Shown here: in pieces, positions 57,895-64,000 of the stretch | Layout: every line of letters begins with the position of its first letter | Position numbering within the stretch: position 1 is the first letter of the stretch | NCBI GenBank assembly: GCA_913056185.1 | Contig: CAJXLV010000007.1 | Span: forward strand, 44,553 to 108,552 | From: an uncultured Bacteroidota bacterium | GTDB taxonomy: Bacteria > Bacteroidota > Rhodothermia > Rhodothermales > Salinibacteraceae | DNA length: 64,000 nucleotides | Direction of reading: 5' to 3' | Position numbers and translations under genes: made by a program | Notes under the pieces: model-generated | Told to the model about the DNA's origin: nothing | The model's input: only the letters and a program-made list of their open reading frames with translations | The model's database searches: none

Positions 57895-60726
57895 CTATGC
57901 CGCGGCCTCCTCGGCGTCGTGAAGGGCCTCTGCGAGCGCCCCCTCCAGCTTCTCCGCCGTAAACGGCTTGGCGAGGAAGGCCTGCGCCCCGGCGTCCAGC
58001 GCCTCCTCCGTGCATCCGTCGGCCACCCCGCTGGCCGCCACAATGGGCAGGTCCGGATGCTGTGCATGCAAGGTACGGATGAGTTCGAGCCCCCCCATGC
58101 CCGGCATCCGCAGGTCGGTCACGACCCCGTCGATGGCGTCTCCCTCCTTCTCCACCCGCCGGAGGCCCGCGGCCGCATCGAGTGCCGTGACCACCTCATA
58201 GCCCACCGCCTCCAGCGTTTGCTGGGCCGATTCCAGCACAAACTCCTCGTCGTCCACCACGAGGAGGCGCTTCCCGTCCCCCTCATACGGCGCCTGCTCC
58301 GGGGCAGTCGAGGCCGGTTCGGGAGCGTCCGGCGCCCCTACCTCTTCCTCCGCCACCGGCAGGTACATCCAGAACGTGGTGCCCACGCCCTCCTCGCTCT
58401 CTACATCCAGGAAGCCGTCGTGACTTTGAAGGATGCTGTACGCCGTCGAGAGGCCCAGGCCCGTGCCCTCGCCCTCCTCCTTGGTGGAGAAAAACGGCTC
58501 AAAGATTTTGTCGACGACATCATCAGGCATGCCCGTGCCCGTGTCCTGCACCGCAATCTGCACGTACGCGCCCGGTTCTGCCTCGATGTTGCGGCGCGCA
58601 TCGCTTTCGCTGAAGTGCACCGTGCGCGCCTCGATGGACAAGGTGCCGCCGCCGGGCATGGCATCGCGGGCGTTGACGCACAGGTTCATGAGCACCTGTT
58701 GGATTTGCGTCGCATCGCCCACAATCGGGCGCACGTCGGGGGCAGTGTGCGTCTGCACCTCGATGTCTTCCGGGAACGTCTCTCCGGTCATCTCTTCCAC
58801 CTCTTCGATGATTGGCTCCGGCCGCAGGGCCACGCGCTCCCCCTCTACGCCGCGGGCAAAGGCCAGGACCTGCTCCACCATGTCCGCCCCCCGCTCCGCG
58901 CTTTTTTGAATCATCGAGAGCGTGCGATCCACCTTCGCATCGTCTCCCTCCACCCGGCGGCGCAGCACCTTTACCCCCAGCGTAATGGGCACGAGCAGGT
59001 TGCCCAGGTCGTGCGCGATGCCCCCCACCAGCCGGCCGATGCTCTCCATGCGCTGGGAGCGGAGCATCTGGCTCTCCAGCTGCTTGCGCTCGGTGATGTC
59101 GGTGTTGATGACAAGGACATGCTTGGGCGCCCCCGTGCTGTCCCGCACGAGCGTCCAGCGGCTTTCCACAATGCGGTCGTCTCCGTCCTTCGTCTGCATC
59201 CGAAGTTCGCCGGTCCATTCCCCGTCGGCCATCATCGTCTCGTGGCAGGCCTGGAGTTTGCCGTCCTCATCGGGGTCGTAGAGGCACTCGTGGGCCCACT
59301 TCCCAAGGATTTCGTCCTTCGCCCACCCCGTGAGCCGCTCGGCGCTCTTGTTCCAGTACACGATGCGGCCGTCCATGTCGTGAGCCAGGATGGCGTCGCG
59401 CGCCTTGTCCAGGAGCTGGGCCTGCTCGCGGATGCGGCGCTCGGCCTCTTTGCGCTCGGTGATGTCGCGATAGGTCACGGCCACGCCATTCTCCACCTTC
59501 ACCGCCATTACGTGGAACCAGGCATCGAGGGTGTCGGTGTCGTAGCGGATTTCCATTTCAGTCGGCTCGCCGGTCTCCACCACCTCGCGGTAGGCTTCAA
59601 ACAGGCCCTTCTCCTCCTGCTTCGGCAGCGCGTTGCGGAGGCGGACGCCTACCATATCCTCGGCACTGCTGCCGATCAGCTTCTCTGCCTGCGGGTTCAC
59701 CAGTGCACACTCAAAGTCGACGATGGTATCGGTCTCGTCGCGGAGGGCGGAGAAGACCATCACCCCGTCGAGCGAGCTGCTGAGCACGCTCGACAGCAGA
59801 TCGCGGGAGGTTTGCAGGGCTTCTTCTTTGAGACGCTCGGCGGTAATGTCGTCGAAGGAGACGAGGACGGCGTAGGGAGCATCCTCGCCGGCGCGGAACA
59901 GTGGCTGCGCGTTGACGCGAATCCAGCGGGGCGGCGCATCGGGCGGGTAGATGCCCATCACCTCGTCCCGCACCGGCTCGCGCTCAATCAGCGCCCGCCA
60001 GTACGGAAACTCGACGTTGGGGAGCGGGGTGCCGTCCTCCCGGATGCCGTTCCAGATGTTGTCGTCGAAGCGGCTGCCCACGATCTCATCGAGCGAGCGG
60101 CCGAGGATGTCCTGGGCGGCCTCGTTGCCGTCACGGAAGACGCCACGGTCGTCCATCAGCAGGACGCCCTCACTGATGGTGCCGACGAGCTTGTCGAAGC
60201 GGTGGTCGACCTGTCGGCGGAGATTTTTGGCGTGGCGCTCCTGGGTACGGTCCGTCACCGAAAGCAGGACGCCGCGGTGCGTGCCGTCGGGGGTCTGCCA
60301 GGGGCGCACCTCCCAGTCCATGCGATAGGTGGGCCCGTCGGGCTGGGTGAGCACACGCTCGTAGCCCGACCTCCGCGTGCGGGCGTCCATGCTCTGGGCA
60401 AACGTGTCTTCCCACGCCCCATCGGGGTCGGCAAACACCTCAAAGAACCGGCGCTGGTCGGTCGGGGGAGGAAGCGCCTCCTCGGGCGGCGCGGCCACCC
60501 CCGTGGCCCCGATTTGGTCCAGCGAGATGGGGTTTCGGGTTTCGGCACTCCGCGTTTGGAAGACCTCGAGCCAGTGCGGGCTGTGCGTCAGGATGCGCCA
60601 CTCCGTATCGAGCAGAGCGACGGGGGCGGGCATGGCCTCCACTGTTTCGGCAAGCGCCTCGAGCGGACGCACGAGGGGGCCGGTCGTGGAGGCATCCGTT
60701 GTATGTGGGGACGGGGAAGGAGACAT
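57895..60726 (-). CDS. PAS-domain hybrid sensor histidine kinase/response regulator
   Basis: A 943-residue soluble hybrid kinase. At least four PAS/PAC units are seen (about residues 30-165, 170-300, 310-430 and 430-560), marked by endings such as [31 protein letters not shown] and [14 protein letters not shown]. The dimerisation H-box is [17 protein letters not shown] near 590 and the ATPase domain has [16 protein letters not shown] (N box) and [15 protein letters not shown] (G2 box) near 680-800. A receiver domain ends the protein, with [10 protein letters not shown] and the phospho-Asp in [13 protein letters not shown]. No membrane segment is present. The signal is unknown; no output gene is adjacent. 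Confidence 0.92.
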   Translation of the reverse strand: MSPSPSPHTTDASTTGPLVRPLEALAETVEAMPAPVALLDTEWRILTHSPHWLEVFQTRSAETRNPISLDQIGATGVAAPPEEALPPPTDQRRFFEVFADPDGAWEDTFAQSMDARTRRSGYERVLTQPDGPTYRMDWEVRPWQTPDGTHRGVLLSVTDRTQERHAKNLRRQVDHRFDKLVGTISEGVLLMDDRGVFRDGNEAAQDILGRSLDEIVGSRFDDNIWNGIREDGTPLPNVEFPYWRALIEREPVRDEVMGIYPPDAPPRWIRVNAQPLFRAGEDAPYAVLVSFDDITAERLKEEALQTSRDLLSSVLSSSLDGVMVFSALRDETDTIVDFECALVNPQAEKLIGSSAEDMVGVRLRNALPKQEEKGLFEAYREVVETGEPTEMEIRYDTDTLDAWFHVMAVKVENGVAVTYRDITERKEAERRIREQAQLLDKARDAILAHDMDGRIVYWNKSAERLTGWAKDEILGKWAHECLYDPDEDGKLQACHETMMADGEWTGELRMQTKDGDDRIVESRWTLVRDSTGAPKHVLVINTDITERKQLESQMLRSQRMESIGRLVGGIAHDLGNLLVPITLGVKVLRRRVEGDDAKVDRTLSMIQKSAERGADMVEQVLAFARGVEGERVALRPEPIIEEVEEMTGETFPEDIEVQTHTAPDVRPIVGDATQIQQVLMNLCVNARDAMPGGGTLSIEARTVHFSESDARRNIEAEPGAYVQIAVQDTGTGMPDDVVDKIFEPFFSTKEEGEGTGLGLSTAYSILQSHDGFLDVESEEGVGTTFWMYLPVAEEEVGAPDAPEPASTAPEQAPYEGDGKRLLVVDDEEFVLESAQQTLEAVGYEVVTALDAAAGLRRVEKEGDAIDGVVTDLRMPGMGGLELIRTLHAQHPDLPIVAASGVADGCTEEALDAGAQAFLAKPFTAEKLEGALAEALHDAEEAAA

Positions 60727-60778
60727 GGCAGTGAATGGTTCGTGAGGCGGGCGGTCTCCACAGCACCACCGCGTGCCC

Positions 60779-61981
60779 TCAGGCCGTACGATCGGCCTGC
60801 AGGTGGCGCCGGATGGCGGGCACAGAATCGCCGCCGTACCTGCGGAGAAACGCATTGGCCACGGTGTAGGCGACGGTTGCCTCGGCCACCGTGGAGGCCG
60901 CAGGCACACTCGTGATGTCGCTTCGCTCGTAGCGGGTAGGCTCCGGCTCGCCCGTGGCGGTGTCGACCGAGTCGAGCGGCTTGATGAGGGTGGGAATCGG
61001 CTTCATGTAGCCACGGACCACGAGGGGCATGCCGGTGGACGTGCCGCCTTCGGTGCCGCCCGCATGGTTGCTGCGGCGCGGGTAGGCCTGCTCGCCGTTG
61101 TCGCGGGGCTCGATGGGGTCGTGCACCTGCGAGCCACGGCGCCGTGCATTGAAAAATCCGTCGCCCACCTCGGCTGCTTTTTGGGCCTGGATGGAGCAAA
61201 TGGCCTGCACCAGTTGCCCATCGAGGCGGTGCTCCCAGTGGACGTAAGAGCCCAGCCCCGGCGGTACGCCGGTGACCACCACTTCGTACACGCCCCCCAG
61301 CGAGTCGCGCTCCGTCTTCACCTGGTCGATGTGGTCCACGCAGCGCGTGGTCATGTCGGCGTCGAGCATGCGCGTGGCACTTTCGTCGGCCGCCTCGTAG
61401 AGCGCGCTCGCTCCGCCGTCGTCGATCAGCGCATTGCGCCGCTCCGCCCATTCCTCCGGCGCCTCGTACCCCACGTCGCCGATGCGCACCACGTGGCTGC
61501 CCACCTCCATCCCAAACTCGTTGAGGAGGCGGCGGGCCACAGAGCAGCAGGCCACGCGCATGGCCGTTTCGCGAGCGCTGGACCGGTCAATCACCGGGCG
61601 AATGTCGTCGTGTTCGTATTTCTGCTTGCCCGCCAGGTCGGCGTGGCCGGGGCGGGGCATCGTCACCCGTTCCAGGTCCTCCGGCGGGTCGCCCTCGATG
61701 GCCATTTTTTCGGGCCATCCGGCCTTGTCTTTTTCGTAGGCCCCATTGTCGATGCGGAAGGCAATGGGGCTGCCCATCGTCTTTTCGAAGCGGACGCCCG
61801 AATAGATGTGCACCTTGTCGTTTTCAATTTTGGAGCGCCCGCCCCGCCCGTAGCCGAGCCAGCGCCGGGCCAGGTGCTCGTTGATGTCATCGGGCGCCAG
61901 GGGAAGCTGCGCCGGGGCGCCTTCAAGAATGCCGATGATGGCTTCGCCGTGCGACTCGCCGGCGGTAAGGTATCGAAGCAT
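60779..61981 (-). CDS. aroC: Chorismate synthase
   Basis: A 400-residue FMN-dependent enzyme that makes chorismate from EPSP, the last common step to aromatic amino acids. Signatures are RYLTAGESHGEAIIGILEG at the start, the second motif GRGGRSKIENDKVHIYSGVRFEKTMGSP, the phosphate-binding MPRPGHADLAGKQKY and RSSARETAMRVACCSVARRLL. It has the GGTEGGTSTGMPLVVRGYMKPI segment of the bacterial type. ATG at 61981 is the family start. It is 52 bases upstream of the kinase gene in the same direction. Confidence 0.95.
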   Translation of the reverse strand: MLRYLTAGESHGEAIIGILEGAPAQLPLAPDDINEHLARRWLGYGRGGRSKIENDKVHIYSGVRFEKTMGSPIAFRIDNGAYEKDKAGWPEKMAIEGDPPEDLERVTMPRPGHADLAGKQKYEHDDIRPVIDRSSARETAMRVACCSVARRLLNEFGMEVGSHVVRIGDVGYEAPEEWAERRNALIDDGGASALYEAADESATRMLDADMTTRCVDHIDQVKTERDSLGGVYEVVVTGVPPGLGSYVHWEHRLDGQLVQAICSIQAQKAAEVGDGFFNARRRGSQVHDPIEPRDNGEQAYPRRSNHAGGTEGGTSTGMPLVVRGYMKPIPTLIKPLDSVDTATGEPEPTRYERSDITSVPAASTVAEATVAYTVANAFLRRYGGDSVPAIRRHLQADRTA

Positions 61982-61987
61982 GAAGGG

Positions 61988-62107
61988 GTTGCAGGTTGGC
62001 AGGTTGAAGGTTACACGTTGTGGACCCTGGACTGCTGAGTGCATGCCCCCGTCTGCACCCGTACCAGAACGATGGACTCTCAACTGTCCAACGTTCAACG
62101 TTCCAAC
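61988..62107 (-). repeat. Inverted repeat between htrA and aroC
   Basis: A run of GTTGCAGGTTGGCAGGTTGA units is opposed at the other end by CAACTGTCCAACGTTCAACG, giving a long imperfect foldback over most of the gap. It has the same layout as the intra-operonic repeats at 24797-45739, with a different unit. Confidence 0.6.
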
Positions 62108-62110
62108 GCC

Positions 62111-63652
62111 CTACTCGATTTCGTAGAAAGCGGGGGTGCCGTCACGGCGCTGTACGCGCACCAGCACGGCCCCCGCGGCACCGGCGCGATGCTCCACCAC
62201 CTCCGCGGGCGTGGCCACCGGCGTATCCTCGAGGTGCGTAATGACCACGTCCCGAGGAAGGCCGGCGGCACTGGCTTTGCCCCCGTTCTCTACATACGCC
62301 ACGTATGCGCCTGCCTTTCTCTCGAAGGCAGCAGACTCTTCGTCCGAGAGGGCCCGAAGCCCAAGGCCCCAGTCCTCAATCTCGGTGACGGCCTCATTCT
62401 CACGATTCTCGGGGGGAGTCATCTGCGGCACCTCCGGGGCTTCTCCGGACTGCAAATCGCTCAGCCAGTCCTGATAGACCGGGGCATCTTTCCCCATCAG
62501 CACCACATTCAGCTCGCGCTCCGTGCCGCGCCGCCACATGCCCACGGCCACGGTGTCACCGGGCCGCCGAAGTGCGATGAGGCTTTGGAGATCGTTGGGG
62601 GCATTGACCGCCTCGCCGGCCACGGAGGTCACCACATCGCCCTCGCGCAGCCCCGCCCGGTCCGCCGCGCTGCCGCGCTGTACGCGTTCGATGTACACCC
62701 CGCGGATGTCGCGAAGGCCCAGATCTGCGGCCCGGTCGGCATCCACCGGGCGGATGCTCACCCCCAGAAAGCCGCGCCGCACGTCCCCGTAGGCAATCAG
62801 GTCCGTGGCTACACGACGCACCAGCGCCGCGGGGATGGCAAAGCCGTAGCCCTCTGTTCGGCGGGTGCGGCTGGCGATGGCCGTGTTGATGCCGATCAAC
62901 TCCCCCTGCAGGTTCACCAGGGGCCCGCCCGAGTTGCCGGGGTTGATCGCGGCGTCGGTCTGGATGAAGTGTTCGATTCGGAACTGGTCTTCGATGATGT
63001 TGATTTGGCGCCCGAGTGCACTGACGATGCCGGCCGTGACCGTGGACGTGAGCTGCAGCGGATTGCCGACCGCCACCACCCAGTCGCCCACCTGCACGGT
63101 GTTGGAGTTGCCGAAGGCAAGGGCGGGAAAGGGCCCGCCCTCATCCACCTTGAGCACTGCAAGATCGGTGGCCGCGTCCGTGCCCAGGATGCGCGCCCCG
63201 AACTCGCGCTTGTCGGCGAGGCGGACCTGCACCCGCTCCGCCCCCTCCACTACGTGGCTGTTCGTCACAATGTGGCCCTCCGGACTGATGAAGACGCCAC
63301 TGCCGAGGCTCTGCGCGGGGCGACCAAAAGGAGTCCCCTCCTCGCTGCCGCCCGCCTCTGCCTCTACCCGAATGGTGACCACCCCCGCCGTGACGCTGGA
63401 CGCAGCCTGCCGGAACAGCTGGTTGAGGGCAGCAGGCGGCGGGCCGTCCTCTTGCCACGCTCGGGGCAGGGAGGCCGTGCGGGTGGTCCCGGGAGGCGAC
63501 CCGCCCTCCACGCGCTGCACAATGCGCGTGACGGATGCGGGCTCGCTGGGGGCCTCGTCCACCGCCAGCATCGCCAAAATGCCCGCCAGCAGGCCCACCA
63601 GCACCAGGCCAATCCCGGCAAGCAGTTGTGCGGTCCGGCTCGACAGCGCCAT
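62111..63652 (-). CDS. HtrA/DegQ-family periplasmic serine protease
   Basis: A 513-residue envelope protease/chaperone. It has an N-terminal membrane anchor ([22 protein letters not shown]), then a trypsin-like domain with the full triad: His in [14 protein letters not shown], Asp in [12 protein letters not shown] and Ser in [15 protein letters not shown]. Two PDZ domains follow (about residues 280-370 and 420-513; [10 protein letters not shown] and [12 protein letters not shown] begin them). It should degrade misfolded envelope proteins. It is the first gene of the htrA-aroC-kinase run. Confidence 0.92.
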   Translation of the reverse strand: MALSSRTAQLLAGIGLVLVGLLAGILAMLAVDEAPSEPASVTRIVQRVEGGSPPGTTRTASLPRAWQEDGPPPAALNQLFRQAASSVTAGVVTIRVEAEAGGSEEGTPFGRPAQSLGSGVFISPEGHIVTNSHVVEGAERVQVRLADKREFGARILGTDAATDLAVLKVDEGGPFPALAFGNSNTVQVGDWVVAVGNPLQLTSTVTAGIVSALGRQINIIEDQFRIEHFIQTDAAINPGNSGGPLVNLQGELIGINTAIASRTRRTEGYGFAIPAALVRRVATDLIAYGDVRRGFLGVSIRPVDADRAADLGLRDIRGVYIERVQRGSAADRAGLREGDVVTSVAGEAVNAPNDLQSLIALRRPGDTVAVGMWRRGTERELNVVLMGKDAPVYQDWLSDLQSGEAPEVPQMTPPENRENEAVTEIEDWGLGLRALSDEESAAFERKAGAYVAYVENGGKASAAGLPRDVVITHLEDTPVATPAEVVEHRAGAAGAVLVRVQRRDGTPAFYEIE

Positions 63653-63769
63653 TGCAAAAGAGCCATGCAGGAAAAGAACATCGGTTCACCCTCCACCCTA
63701 AGCCCCTGAAATTGTTTCGGTTGCGGATGCCCGGACGGGCCCAACACCGGGGCTCTGTGCCTGCAGAGC

Positions 63770-64000
63770 TTGACTTCTCCCCCGGCTGCTCGAAGAGGAC
63801 CCCTCCGGGGCAAGGCGCGGGGGATTCTCCTGCGGGCTTCTCTGCCCTTATCCCACGGGTCTGCATTCCTGCCTGCCGAAGCAGGTCTTACGCGAACTCG
63901 CCGGGTTACACCGCATGTGCGGTCGATACCGCACCCCGGTGGGCGAAGCCATCTCGCCAGCTACTCGGAGTGGACTTGCGTCCGGCCCGAGATACTTCTT
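63770..64000 (-). mobile_element. IS200/IS605-type right end with omega-RNA-like scaffold, runs off window
   Basis: Read on the minus strand, a chain of compact hairpins (TGCGGT-atcg-ACCGCA; CCTGC-ttcg-GCAGG; GGGC-agagaa-GCCC) leads to a CCCCCG...CGGGGG stem and the terminus GAAGTCAA at 63777-63770. The last 64 bases match 4651-4714 on the plus strand. TnpB elements carry such structured RNA at the right end, with the guide read from the flanking DNA (here GCTCTGCAGGCACAG). A 50-codon minus-strand frame ends at 63848, but it may be RNA rather than protein. The transposase would lie beyond 64000. Confidence 0.55.

Noticed and set aside
57838..60915. Very long open frame (about 1025 codons) on the plus strand opposite the hybrid kinase
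   Set aside because: It is antisense to a gene with clear PAS, HisKA, ATPase and receiver motifs. Its protein is His/Arg/Leu-rich without any motif, as expected from GC-rich mirror frames.
1..64000. tRNA or rRNA genes
   Set aside because: No T-arm GGTTCGAATCC-type segment with a matching acceptor stem and no 16S/23S motif was seen. A short or diverged tRNA could be missed by eye.
63848..64000. C-terminus of a TnpB protein as a coding feature
   Set aside because: The frame is open, but the sequence is dominated by strong hairpins that fit an omega-RNA scaffold, and the peptide has no TnpB motif. It was kept as part of the element only.

Overview
The window is GC-rich DNA from an extremely halophilic or salt-adapted member of the Bacteroidota, most like Salinibacter (Rhodothermia). 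This is inferred from acidic, Asp/Glu-rich proteins, the absence of Shine-Dalgarno sites, a type IX secretion C-terminal sorting domain on a giant FG-GAP protein, and carotenoid and retinal genes. No rRNA, tRNA, CRISPR array or prophage was found. Coding density is high and most genes are chromosomal housekeeping or physiology genes.

Layout. 1-4250: a 5'-truncated AttH/CrtC-like gene, an HsdR-N-like nuclease domain, a PAP-phosphatase-like enzyme, a nucleotidyltransferase and guanine deaminase. 4250-4740: transposon debris resembling IS200/IS605 (TnpB) right ends. 4740-7910: an Rrf2 regulator divergent from an outer-membrane barrel and small membrane proteins, then OsmC. 8000-12100: nitronate monooxygenase-like gene, thiO and hemN on the minus strand. 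12400-15300: a CrtI-family desaturase and a Blh/Brp retinal-forming oxygenase. 15340-21280: fructosamine kinase, LMW phosphatase, xseA, a YjbQ-like protein, an SDR, xseB and an orphan Phd antitoxin. 21300-23320: bioY, hisE and hisG. 23400-29300: a complete RND efflux operon (adaptor, pump, TolC). 30400-33600: cysM, mec, cysO and moeZ, a sulfur-carrier-protein route to cysteine. 33735-38280: a 1514-residue secreted FG-GAP protein. 38680-41880: a lipoprotein and valS. 42180-48040: a DtxR-family regulator, a decayed HEPN/MNT pair, and a four-gene Mn/Zn/Fe ABC importer whose two permeases carry C-terminal winged-helix domains. 49955-54215: a DAB inorganic-carbon uptake operon (dabB, dabA, PII-like). 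54540-63650: DUF2294, a membrane J-protein, a second CrtI desaturase, a large PAS hybrid kinase, aroC and an HtrA protease. 63770-64000: another TnpB-type element end running off the window.

The most unusual signals are not genes. (1) A family of imperfect inverted repeats built from short tandem units (GTGATGCGTGAAAC-like, 14-bp period in several) sits between co-directional genes of at least five operons. (2) A shared promoter-like motif, T-tract then TCTGAAWT then GAACC, lies about 70-110 bp upstream of the outer-membrane barrel gene, osmC and the carotenoid desaturase, with a weaker copy before the Rrf2 gene. (3) Orphan IS605-type right ends share the terminus GAAGTCAA. (4) valS contains a perfect 32-bp palindrome. 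The CysO and DAB systems are known from other phyla; finding both here is informative about sulfur and carbon metabolism in this lineage.
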